Below are positions 32,201-40,350 of a DNA stretch of 42,486 bases, piece by piece (position 1 is the first letter of the stretch; the number at the start of each line of letters is the position of its first letter). Made by a program: the position numbers and the translations under genes. The notes under the pieces are model-generated. The model saw only the letters and a program-made list of their open reading frames with translations. It was not told the origin of the DNA and searched no databases. This DNA comes from Chara braunii (taxonomy: Eukaryota > Streptophyta > Charophyceae > Charales > Characeae): assembly GCA_003427395.1 (NCBI GenBank), contig BFEA01000691.1, positions 180,772 to 223,257 on the forward strand, written 5' to 3'.

Positions 32201-32769
32201 TTCGCCGTCCGATCCTTGAGATCTATGATGATCAGATCCGCCGACCTAGAATCTGCCCTCCCCTTCTCCCTCGCAAATCCCCCAAACACAAGGATACAAG
32301 GACCGTGAGCCCCCCTCTCCGCAAACACGGCCGAATGACCCCATCGATCCAACAAATTGGTCGGAATGCCACGGATCGGAAAACTGCAAGCGCCTCCTCC
32401 TTCCCCTCCTCCCCCTCCTCCTTTTTCTCCTCCTCCTCCCCCTCCTCCTTCCCCTCCTCCCCCTCCTCCTTTTTCTCCTCCTCCTCCCCCTTCTCCTTCT
32501 CCTTTTCCGCCTCCTCCTCCTCCTCCTCGTCCTTTGCAGCCTACTTCCTCGCCCGAATCCCTGCTCATCATCTCACCTGTCTGGACTCCCTTCGTCCTTT
32601 CTCCTCCTCGAGCTAGTCCTTCCCCTCCTTCTCCCAATCGTCCTTCCCTTCCGCCTCCTGCTACTACTACTACTCTGCATCCGCCTGTCTCCCCTCCGCC
32701 TTCTGCTCCACCCTCTCCTCCTCCTCCTCCTTTGCAGCCCAGTTTCTTGCCTGCATACTCGTTCGTCAT
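29287..32769 (-). CDS. Kelch-TYW2 wybutosine synthesis protein
   Basis: A continuous 1160-codon frame. Residues 1-127 are Gly/Glu-rich low complexity. About 128-475 is a kelch propeller with repeated VFGG, LIGG, IFGG, LFGG, VLGG strands, as in the TYW4-like part. About 490-840 is an acidic linker. About 846-1160 is the TYW2 aminocarboxypropyl transferase with SAM-binding VDLFAGIGYFVLPYL (996 on) and NLGLLPSSE (1069 on), the motif that sets TYW2 apart from Trm5. TYW2 transfers the aminocarboxypropyl group of S-adenosylmethionine to the wybutosine precursor at position 37 of tRNA-Phe. In land plants one protein carries TYW3, kelch and TYW2. Here no TYW3 part is visible, so an upstream exon may be outside the window. 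The true start is doubtful: CTTGCAG just before the kelch part (near 32389) could be a splice acceptor and the Gly-rich head intronic. Confidence 0.8.
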   Translation of the reverse strand: MTNEYAGKKLGCKGGGGGEGGAEGGGETGGCRVVVVAGGGREGRLGEGGEGLARGGERTKGVQTGEMMSRDSGEEVGCKGRGGGGGGGKGEGEGGGGGEKGGGGGGEGGGGGGGEKGGGGGGEGGGACSFPIRGIPTNLLDRWGHSAVFAERGAHGPCILVFGGFAREKGRADSRSADLIIIDLKDRTAKRVVPEGGVEGQQALIWPCSRVLHTADFVKELGQMVLIGGRKGPTSPLSDVYVLHVDTLTWVYGGHIPADVACERDGTTSAARFRHASSVAGSGVYIFGGKTSGDRALNDLLRLDVGTMTWQRVSVHGREEVPLPRHSHSLASIDTRLFLFGGKAEDGSLLNDLYMMDVGQRATSAMLTWQRVTWQHSCDVPPPPSPRMSHTMLTVEPNLLIVLGGCPVREGIRGGGLCHVFNARTSRWSHGFPNGGDGVPRGALWVRHTATLLPENGHGERHIVVLGGGAACFAFGTFFSPPFVITVGGKRKTQEEEEEEEEGEKEEERDEEHCGAVSSLAEDRLWGGGGFGNSVSAHQHGYGRSDKLGEGEASAERWRTPRADARGGREIERAPSSMDKGGEERKEERLIDQVQMTVVVGTEVVDDAHVASRAWTTKLLPTAARASDCTVGIQIGMEQPPWGKGGESLSEAGCKEDKEEDEEEEDEEDGEEEEEEEEEKEEEEEEEEEKEEKEEKEGPREWAWVLVVPRKEGKGCKDALKLRGWLDEKRRVGAEGGGERIVLPVTSEGAEYWLIDLRQREHEGVERREAEGKEKEEELVQGREREHKSAAAVAEGRGAELPLPLRFFSCCLEDREQGKRDKRGQGKDKEVIADEYGLKLVEVEKGLQRGGVRGTNPHERMKVDLAEALRRRGMDAKPAFSDGPCGIPTKWERLGDMVILPAGSFKSQGWRALGQELWDIVAKCLRAQRVAIQARIAANLTRDSNVELVLGGNGWVRHRENGIIYEFDVTECMFSSGNVTEKHRIANLDCRGETIVDLFAGIGYFVLPYLVKAGASQVYACEMNPRSIRALRASLKANGVSHRCVVLEGDNRRVAPIGVAHRVNLGLLPSSELSWETAVRCLRPKEGGILHIHGNALDKEEEQWARSVVTKITHIARSLGRQHWHVRLVHLERVKWYAPHIRHLVADLDCRSPPAPLDLP
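30674..30820. repeat. (TCC)n tract inside TYW2 gene
   Basis: A pyrimidine-rich plus-strand tract (TCC/TTC triplets) encoding the Glu-rich linker on the minus strand. The same kind of tract recurs at 31240-31300, encoding the Glu run near residue 495. Triplet expansion explains the acidic linker better than conserved function. The opposite-frame proline/serine ORFs here are shadows. Confidence 0.8.
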
Positions 32770-33250
32770 CTCACCCCTATGTTCCTTCTTCGCCCTTCCT
32801 CCTCCTCCTCCCCCTCCTCCCTTTCTCCTCCTCCCCCTCCTCCCTTTCTCCTCCTTCTCCTCCTCCTCCTCCTCCTCCTCCTGCTGCTGCTCCTCCCGCT
32901 ATCCACCTTTGTAGCCGTGATCGGTCAATTTTTCACCTTCTTCATCGTCTCCTCCTCACAACCGTCCTCTCGTTCTCTCCTCCCCTCCTTGCTTATGCTT
33001 CTCGTGCGCGGTTTTGAGCAGTGTACACGCTTGTAAAGAATGAAGTTATTCTATTGGGTGTGAAAAGCAACTTGGCCATTGCTTATCGTCTTCTTCTCCT
33101 TCTTCTCCTTCTCCTCCTCCTCCGCCTCTTCTCCCCCCTCCCAATCTCTTTCCAGCCCCTCCTCCCACTACCCTTCCTCTTCTTTCTTCTTCTCTATCTT
33201 CTGCTCTATCGTCTTCTTGTTTTTTTTTCTTTTTGCAGTCGTCCATCCTA
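32396..33250. repeat. (TCC)n/(CTT)n low-complexity region
   Basis: Long pyrimidine-rich tracts at 32396-32536, 32700-32730, 32795-32893 and 33085-33230, crossing the apparent start of the TYW2 frame. They give Gly/Glu codons on the gene strand and extend beyond the frame, so the first 127 residues of the ORF may not be real protein. Confidence 0.75.
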
Positions 33251-33336
33251 AACGTCGTCTTCTCCGTGTCTTTTTTTTTTTCCTGAAAAAGAAATAAACA
33301 CTCAGCACTTCCTTTCCATCTGTTTTTCCTACTACA

Positions 33337-33488
33337 GTCCCACTAGCAAAGAGGGTTGGATAAATATCCTGAATTTGGACGTGTTTTAAGCAGAGATTCG
33401 GAAAAGCAGTTCAACCTCGACATTCTGCACCTTTCCACAAAGAAGTCCAGATTCAGGTGTTCAATCCAATCCTCTTTGCTAGTGGGAC
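33337..33488. repeat. 152-nt inverted repeat (hairpin or small MITE)
   Basis: Arms 33337-33380 and 33445-33488 (44 nt each) match at about 36-37 positions, with an 18-bp perfect outer stem starting GTCCCACTAGC. The loop is 64 nt. Size and arm quality would fit either a miniature foldback transposon or a plant-type microRNA precursor. I see no target duplication. Confidence 0.75.
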
Positions 33489-33489
33489 C

Positions 33490-33540
33490 TCGCCCCAGTC
33501 CTCCGCCCCCTCGACCAACTGAGCTATGATCGGTTGGTCA
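33490..33540 (-). other. tRNA-like remnant (A box)
   Basis: The minus strand has TAGCTCAGTTGG (33526-33515), a perfect pol III A box and D-arm, followed 18 bp later by GGGGCGAGGTCCC, which resembles a T-arm/B box. The anticodon arm seems deleted, so it is a truncated tRNA or the head of a tRNA-derived SINE. Confidence 0.35.
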
Positions 33541-33666
33541 GCACTTCCTTTATCCACCCGAGCAGATTCCTGCGTGTAAATTTTTCTGTGGGCGTCGTTC
33601 GACACTCCTCAGGGCGTTCTCGGGCTCGGAGGACGAATCCTAGGAGTTTTTTTTTATTTTTTGGAG

Positions 33667-33855
33667 GTGTTGTTCCACCTGTCCTCCGAGAATAGCCCCA
33701 AGGACGAATCCTCGGGCCCTCCCGCGGCCAGTTTCATTAGATTATACACGGCCGCGAGGGGTGTTGTTCCACCTGTCCTCCGAGAATAGCCCCAAGGACG
33801 AATCCTCGGGGCCCTCCCGCGGCCAGTTTCATTAGATTATACACGGCCGCGAGGG
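33667..33855. repeat. 94-bp tandem duplication with GC-rich stem
   Basis: 33667-33760 and 33761-33855 are direct copies differing by one inserted G. Each ends with a dyad CCGCGGCC ... GGCCGCG around a 20-nt AT-rich loop. A related scrap with GGACGAATCCTAGG lies just upstream (33630-33650). Confidence 0.9.
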
Positions 33856-34309
33856 GATTGTCCGACCTCCGATTCGGGATGTCCGTGTAGGAGGCATGGT
33901 GGTCCAGCAGGCGGACGACGGCAATATGTCACGGGCCCTGGAAAAGAAAATCGCCAACGCAGGAACGGCCCGTTTGAAATTCGAAATTCGAATTTGCGTC
34001 TTGCGGAGAGACGGTGTGGCGGCGCACAGGCGGGATAGGCGAGGGGGGGCAGTGCACACCGCGCAGGGTTTCGGTTGCCATCGCGTTGCGTACTTCAGCG
34101 CGCCACACCGCCACTGTCTCAAGTGTGGTGGATGCAGCGAAACGAGGAGGGGTGTCGGCAGTTGCGCTCGCCACGTGGAGGCGCGCGGCGGTTCCGTACT
34201 TCAGCGGAGGTGGGCGGACGCTCCAATCGGGGTGGAACATCGTTGAACACGGTTGTCTTCCTGACGTGATTGCAGGCGTCTTCAATCGTGGTGGCAGACG
34301 TAGACGCAG

Positions 34310-35697
34310 GTGGGTGGCGGTGGACGTTGTTTTTCGAGTTGGAAGGGCGTAATGGAGGGCTGCAATGAGGAGGGTCGTGCTGTGCTGTCGAGGACGGAGA
34401 AGACAGTTGTTGCGGCGGCTGCGGTTGCCGTTGTCCGTCGATTCCCAGTCAAGAGGGCGGCCGGGCGCATGAAGGCAACGCTTTCTAGGCAGCGGCAGAG
34501 GCTTCTGCTGCAGAGGGTGTTGGACGCCCCGGACTGCATTACCACTTCGGAGGCCGTGGTTCAGCTGTGCGCTGCTATCGGGTGTGGTGTGCTTCCTCGG
34601 GCGACGCCTCGTTGGTGGATGAGGAGGAGAGCTGGCGGGACTTGGGAGGATTTGCGGGTGTGCGATGGCGCGACAGACGACTACTTCCGGGAAAAGCTCC
34701 GCATGTCCAGGAGAGTGTTCATGGAGATCACCGAAGCCTGTGTGGCTCATTTGCAACGACAGGTGACGTTTTACAGGGAGCCACTTCAGCCGGAGCAGAT
34801 TGTCGCGTACTCGCTATACAGGTGGGCTACAGGAGATTCATACGACAACAACACATCATCCTTCGGCATGGGCAGGGCTTCCGGAGTTCGAGCCGTTCGT
34901 GATGTGACAAGCGCTATGTGAGGGTGTACGGGGACAAGATATCGTGGCCGACGGGGGTGCAGAAACACGTCGTGCTACGGGCGTTTCTGGACAAGGGTTT
35001 TCCCAACTGCCATGGCGCAGTTGACTGCACACACATCTACGTGGACAAACCCGCGAACGCGCCGAGCGAGAATTACTTCGACCCAAGCACCGTTTCTCCG
35101 TCATTGCACACGTGGTGGTGGACCTGGATCTGCGCGTGCTTGACAAGTTCGTTGCATATCCGGGGAGCTGCCACGACATTAGGGTGATCCAGCTGTCAAG
35201 TCTGTCCAGGCGCGCGGAAGAGGGAATGTTGTTTCGTGGGCCGCCTGTCACGCTGCTGGCTAGGGGTGAGGACGAACGGATACATCTTGGGCGAGAACGG
35301 ATATCCTCCTTCTGAATGGGTGGTGGTTCCATATGGTGGAATCAATCAGCACTCAGACGAGGAAAGGTTCGACACGAAGCAAAAGGTCGCAAGAGGGGCT
35401 GTGGAGAGGGCGTTCGGGAGGTTGAATGGGATGTGGAGGTTCTTCCTGCGGACGCACAAGACGAACCTTGACACTCTACCGCAACAGTTCACGGTCGTCT
35501 GCATTCTCCACAACATCCTGCTCGACGCCGGTATCGAGTTCGGCGATAATCTGTTGTGGGAGGTCGACGAAAACGGGGTGAGGCGCCGAGTGGACCTGGG
35601 AATTCATCATCCCTCGCAGCCAGTGACGATGTTGACTTCGACGCACGCGGCACACACGCTCCGCAATGCGCTGGCAGAGCGAATGAAACACATGTGA
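34310..35697 (+). pseudogene. PIF/Harbinger transposase, frameshifted
   Basis: Consecutive frames give one DDE_Tnp_4-type transposase. The N-terminal part (34310-34921) has YFREKLRMSRRVFMEI and EQIVAYSLYRWATGDSYD. The next (34918-35187) has GFPNCHGAVDCTHIYVDKP with the first catalytic Asp at 35023. The next (35112-35315) has FVAYPGSCHDIRV with the second Asp at 35175. The last (35236-35697) has NGYILGENGYPPSEWVVVPY and ARGAVERAFGRLNGMWRF with the catalytic Glu at 35404. Three frameshifts separate these, so the enzyme is inactive, although the catalytic triad itself is kept. The usual LGDSGYP is LGENGYP here. I could not find the terminal inverted repeats or the 3-bp TTA/TAA duplication. The large minus-strand frame at 33929-34756 is a shadow. 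Confidence 0.85.
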
Positions 35698-35699
35698 TC

Positions 35700-36935
35700 C
35701 TACCTACCGCCTGCCTATTTCCCTCTTAGAAGACTTCTTCGTTGAAGTCAACATGTTATCCGTTAAAATAGGACATTATATTTCAAATTCGTACTCGCAC
35801 GCTATTAATTTCATGTTAAAATCGCTATATTTTGGACTTGAATGGAACTTAGGAACCCGAAGAATGCAATTGAGAGGCCATAAATTGAATCTAAACTGGA
35901 GATTCAAGGCAATCACTTACTGATCATGATGGATTAAGTGTGGATTCCATTGCACTTCCATCAATTTAGAACCTCATCAAAATGTACTTTCTAAAACGCT
36001 ATCAAAATGTACTGATCATGATGGATTAAGTGTGGATTTCATTGCACTTCCATCAATTTTGTAACTTAAAAGCCGTTACGGTTACAACATGAATTGTTGA
36101 ACTCTCGATTTCTTTACACCTTGCTCAATTTTGTGTCAGCATTGAGTCGGACATTTTTTAGATGACATTGTGACTTCCCTTAATTTATTGAAACTCAATC
36201 GAAGTGGGACATTTACGGCAAACACACGGATGGTTTAAGTACTAATAGTCTAGTATGGATTCCGTCGCACTTCGATAATTTTTGCTTTAACTCTATTAAA
36301 TATATACTAATCACGATAAAGTTTAACGAATCACACAATAAACGAATCACACGACAAACGAGATTACGATTTAAGTACAGTGATTATGGGTTTCACTACA
36401 CTTCGATAATTTATGTACTACATACCTATTAAAAGACGTGACACTCAGTCTATTCGGTGTGATTTAAGGATGGATTCCAACACTGTGACACTTCAATAAT
36501 TTTGGACTCTATCACACTTCGACAATTTATGTGACTTTAAAGACAAAACTCACATGTCATTGTTATACATTGAAATGCACTTAAATCAGACGTACTACAC
36601 ATGACATTGTGTGAAGGCGAAACTAGATGGTTTATGTATGGATTCCGACGCACTGTGACAAAAAATCAAAATCCGATATGACATTGTCATATGAAACTGA
36701 AATTTACGTAAGTATCATAAATTTTGTCTCACTTCAAGAAATGTCGTACCCATGAAAAATTAAAAGTCAAAAATTGTATCGGTAATTAAAGTTCAAAATT
36801 GTACCGACACATGCAAGAAATCGCAAATGCAAGATTGAAGTACGTCTACATTAAATGTTACAGGCCAGATGTACATTGAACTACGTCTAAATTAAATGCT
36901 ACGAGCCGCAACAATGTAAACTTTCTAAAACGCTA
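35700..36935. repeat. AT-rich degenerate repeat region
   Basis: No gene. A sentence-like unit recurs: GGATTAAGTGTGGATTCC, then TGCACTTCCATCAATTT (35930-35972 and 36018-36060), with weaker versions near 36230, 36370, 36462 and 36635 (GGATTCC ... CACTTCGATAATTT). CTTTCTAAAACGCTATCA occurs at about 35988 and 36921. This may be the remnant of a satellite or the non-coding end of the element that carries the next genes. Confidence 0.6.
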
Positions 36936-37718
36936 TCATTTACAAAATTTGAAGTTCCGACCGATGTCCTCGCATCCCTTTACAACCAAACCCGTATAAA
37001 CAAGGGTTTGTGGCTGTCCCTTCGTCGTCACCCTCGAGAACACCGAAATGTACTTCATCCTTACAAACCTACAGGCACCTGCCAAGGACTTACCGATGGC
37101 GTCACGCACACAACATGTCACTTGCTCTACCTCATGCCACTTATGAACCTCATCAATTCGACTTGCAATCTCCAAATCGGATTGTCCGTTCTCGTACAGA
37201 AGGCGCAAATTCCCCATGTTGCGACCATAGATTCCAAGGTGGTTGCAAGAAACTAGCACTACAACGTCCACCAAAGTCCGCTTTCGGTTTGAACATGCCA
37301 CACACAACACTCTGCAGAAGTCGGAACCGGCCACAGACAACCGTATGCAACAATATGACACATCTTTTGGCTGTAATCCGGCACCACGCAACGGATATAA
37401 TTCCAAAAACGGATTGTAGGATGCACAGTCCAACAACTCTTGTTTCAAGTCTGCAGACCACACCTGAGGTGACCTCGTTACGTTGTCCAGGCGAAGGTAA
37501 AACTGGTTATTCTCTTCCTGCCTGAGCGCGGCGCGCAGGGACGGAAGTTGCCTGACACCAATGGCATAATGAGGTACTTTGATCAGACTTCCCCACTCCA
37601 TCGCGAAAGCAAATTTGTAGTTCTTATGCCATGGACATTTCCTTGCCAAGATGGCTCTATCCCATTCTGCCTCAGACCACGCATCGATAGGCTTGTCAAA
37701 GAAGGGGACGACGGTCAT
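36936..37718 (-). CDS. Unrecognised 260-aa protein
   Basis: A 260-codon minus-strand frame with normal amino-acid composition and no low complexity, so probably coding. I do not recognise the family. Visible features: an aromatic N-terminal part (DAWSEAEWDRAILARKCPWH), a cysteine-containing middle (SYCCIRLSV, CRVLCVACSNRKR), a hydrophobic strand LVDVVVLVSCNHLGIYG, then a charged helix-like stretch. The start ATG overlaps the stop of an upstream frame by a few bases, so a spliced upstream exon is possible. It lies about 370 bp downstream of the DUF7869 gene's last segment on the same strand and could be a second gene of the same element. Confidence 0.5.
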   Translation of the reverse strand: MTVVPFFDKPIDAWSEAEWDRAILARKCPWHKNYKFAFAMEWGSLIKVPHYAIGVRQLPSLRAALRQEENNQFYLRLDNVTRSPQVWSADLKQELLDCASYNPFLELYPLRGAGLQPKDVSYCCIRLSVAGSDFCRVLCVACSNRKRTLVDVVVLVSCNHLGIYGRNMGNLRLLYENGQSDLEIASRIDEVHKWHEVEQVTCCVRDAIGKSLAGACRFVRMKYISVFSRVTTKGQPQTLVYTGLVVKGCEDIGRNFKFCK

Positions 37719-38082
37719 CCACGGGTCGTTTTAGGTATCGCCTCCCGAACCACGGAATCCGCACGCATAAGGGTGAATGGGACATGCATAATCATGCCGA
37801 TGGTCCATGACTCCTGTCGCGCTCCCTACACAAGACATGAAATGCAAACAAAATGAAAATGAAATATGACAATAGTACAAAAATCGCCTTCATGATGAAC
37901 TTTACTTCGAAAATTGTTGAACCATCACTAACCATCTTAAAAAATTAAACCGCAGACCGTGGACAAAATTCGCTACGCAAAATCATTGCAAACTCCGTAA
38001 TATGCTTCATTCTGAATTCCCGTCCCTTCATACAGTTATTTTACAAAAATCTCACTCCCCCACTCTATCAGGCGGACGTGCA

Positions 38083-38569
38083 CTAATCGCTCTTGTGCCC
38101 TCCATCTACACTCCCTTCACCAGATGGACTCAGATCCAGAAGTGCAGCTTCAGCATTTAGTCGAACACTGGAAGGAATGACAAGTCCAGTCGTGAATGGT
38201 CTTGTACCACGGACCGGTCTCTTCCAACCAAAAGCGATCGAGTCAGCATCCTGGCATTGTGTTTGGTCAGTCATTTTCCATCGTTTTTCCCATGCGTTCT
38301 CATAAAGTAGTTCGAGCGACTTTGCTCTCCCAGTCGGCACCCAATATTCCACTAGCACTTGATTATAATTTTGTGAATTATAATCAACAACCACCCGAGA
38401 AAGAGCTTTGCCCACCCAGATTGGCACACCGCTGGACAGATCATCGTCGGAGGGGCGAAGGATAAGAAAAGTGCCCACGTCAACATACACGAGGGGGTCG
38501 AAACTAGTCTTCGGACGATTTTTTCTTCGTCCAACAAACAGGGGTTCCCTGTCGTAGTCGATGTTGACA
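38083..38569 (-). CDS. C-terminal exon of the DUF7869 gene
   Basis: The minus-strand frame from VNIDYDREPLFVGRR (38568) to the stop at 38083 is in the same frame as the main DUF7869 ORF, but two stops lie between. PIWVGKALSRVVVDYNSQN and VEYWVPTGRA are the kind of small beta-rich domain that often ends proteins of this type. A 129-bp intron from GT at 38698 to AG at 38570 would join the parts in frame (codon split TT/T). The donor (GTGTTACTGG) is weak, so the junction is a proposal. Confidence 0.5.
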
Positions 38570-38646
38570 CTGTGAGGAGAAGGTTATTGATCGATTTCGA
38601 GCAGCCGTGGTCGTGGCCAAAAACTTTCCTGAGGTTGTGAGGACAA

Positions 38647-40335
38647 CTAGTTGACGATGATCTCATCGCCATGTTTGATAACCTCCTCCCAGTAACACAA
38701 AGCTCTTTCTCTCCTACTCACCTCATGGTCATTGTAAGTGCACCACGTCGACCGCCTACTCTCCAGCAACTCGCGGAATCGAACAACACAATTTTTGCCA
38801 TTCAAATAGTCATTTCGAGGAAGGGGTCGCACATGAGGCGGGTCAAACGGCCATGAAGGACCTGCATAGCTTTCATCGGGGTCTTGATTGAACCAAAAAA
38901 TCGGACCTTCCTCGGGCAACCAGTTGTCATCATCGCAAAACTCCTTGTACAACATGCCCGGATTATCTCCAACCATAAAAAATTTAAGCAAGTGCGGTTT
39001 TGAAATACCGGTAGTGTCTAACGCAATATACGGGTCCACTATACTAATCCAATCTTCCATCGTATCGAGGAAAATACATTTGGGAGGCTTTTTGTGTGAT
39101 TGCTCTATGAGCTCGAAAAACTCGTCCATAGTATAAGCGTCTACGTCTTTCAATTTCTTGGAGAAAACGCTGAAAGTAGCGTCAACGTCTGTGTGGGTGT
39201 GTCCCACCAGCATGAAACCTATTTCTACCTCTTCGAAAACTCCGAACTTAACCAATAGTGCAGCCAGCGCACGTATGTACTTGTTTTTGTTTTCCCGCCA
39301 ACACTTATCTGCTTGAATGCGCAAAAACCGTGGCAGTGGCGTCCCGCTCCCTTGAATTTCGACAAGGGTTCTCATAACACAAGTAGCGACCGTGTTCGAA
39401 TCGTGTTTGAAATACGGAAACCACGTGTATACATATATACTACGGTCTCTACCGTGTGCAATGACGCCTGTCAAATTAGTCTTCATCATCATCTCGTGCC
39501 TAAGTGCTTTCGAGTAGTTCGCTTGACCAATATCGGGGATAGTTGTTTTCTTCTGATCCATGCCGTCAATGATGAGACACAAACGCTCGTTCGGACGAAC
39601 CATGGAATCAGTTTTCGCTCGACTGTAGTCCGATCTGTGTTCAACTTGCCTCCTTTGGTGTGCTTTCATATACTCTCGAGCTCGTTCTCGATCTCGAGGA
39701 AGAGCAACATATTGTATACGTTCCTTCAGTTCATGACAGACGGCGCACTTCGTGAACGTGTTAGATTGCGCGAGGGAAACGTGAAAAAAGTGTTTCCGCC
39801 ACAACTTATCAAAGTTGGACTCGGACACGACATTGAGGCCAGAGGCCAGAAAGTCGGATTTGATGGACTCATAAATTGATCTCTTCGTGAAAGCAGCTGG
39901 TAGTCGAAGCTTCGATCTGGAAACCCCACCTTGGTTAGCCACCTCATTCGGCATGCTATCCGCATGACACTCGATAAACGTTCTCATGCTGGCAAGCATG
40001 GCGACCGTTTTATTGGTTGGACGATATCTTCCCGTCAGGCCATGCTCGGAACGCACGTAGCCATCGTTGAAACGCTTTTTGTAGTTGTAAAATGTATTAC
40101 GCGAGACACCGAGTACATTGCAGTACGCCCTGACGCACATCGAGCGTTCCAACTCCACAGGGCGGACACGTTTCTGTCTACCCTCATTTACTGTGAAATC
40201 CTTAATACTTTTCATCCACCACTCAACTCGCTCTCCCGGACTCTTACTGTACAGTCCTTGTCTAACCTTTCGCACTTCCTCAGGCGACACGTCGTAACAA
40301 CATCGAGCCTTGCAACATGCCATGCCATGCACCAC
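38647..40335 (-). CDS. DUF7869-family protein (transposase-like)
   Basis: A 562-codon frame; the first ATG is at 40323, with an in-frame TAA just upstream at 40350-40348. Features: a Cys-rich head (CCKARCC), a helix-turn-helix-like LGVSRNTFYNYKKRF (75-89), a CAVC pair (197-200), then the core with LCLIIDGMDQ (Asp 257), IQADKCWRENKN (341-351) and FMLVGHTHTDVDATFS (374-389). From memory this order of Asp, ENKN and GHTHxDVD motifs defines DUF7869, a eukaryotic family found in many repeat-rich genomes. The alternating acidic motifs suggest an RNase H-like nuclease fold, hence a transposase or its derivative; this is inference. The usual DN before the ENKN motif is DK here. Confidence 0.7.
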   Translation of the reverse strand: MVHGMACCKARCCYDVSPEEVRKVRQGLYSKSPGERVEWWMKSIKDFTVNEGRQKRVRPVELERSMCVRAYCNVLGVSRNTFYNYKKRFNDGYVRSEHGLTGRYRPTNKTVAMLASMRTFIECHADSMPNEVANQGGVSRSKLRLPAAFTKRSIYESIKSDFLASGLNVVSESNFDKLWRKHFFHVSLAQSNTFTKCAVCHELKERIQYVALPRDRERAREYMKAHQRRQVEHRSDYSRAKTDSMVRPNERLCLIIDGMDQKKTTIPDIGQANYSKALRHEMMMKTNLTGVIAHGRDRSIYVYTWFPYFKHDSNTVATCVMRTLVEIQGSGTPLPRFLRIQADKCWRENKNKYIRALAALLVKFGVFEEVEIGFMLVGHTHTDVDATFSVFSKKLKDVDAYTMDEFFELIEQSHKKPPKCIFLDTMEDWISIVDPYIALDTTGISKPHLLKFFMVGDNPGMLYKEFCDDDNWLPEEGPIFWFNQDPDESYAGPSWPFDPPHVRPLPRNDYLNGKNCVVRFRELLESRRSTWCTYNDHEVSRRERALCYWEEVIKHGDEIIVN

Positions 40336-40350
40336 GAGCAGTCTTTTTTA

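Noticed and set aside
32357-32914. Poly-proline plus-strand ORF
   Set aside because: It comes from the TCC triplet tracts and has no recognisable protein context.
33929-34756. 275-codon minus-strand ORF
   Set aside because: It lies opposite the Harbinger transposase N-terminal region and is rich in His, Pro, Thr and Arg without any motif.
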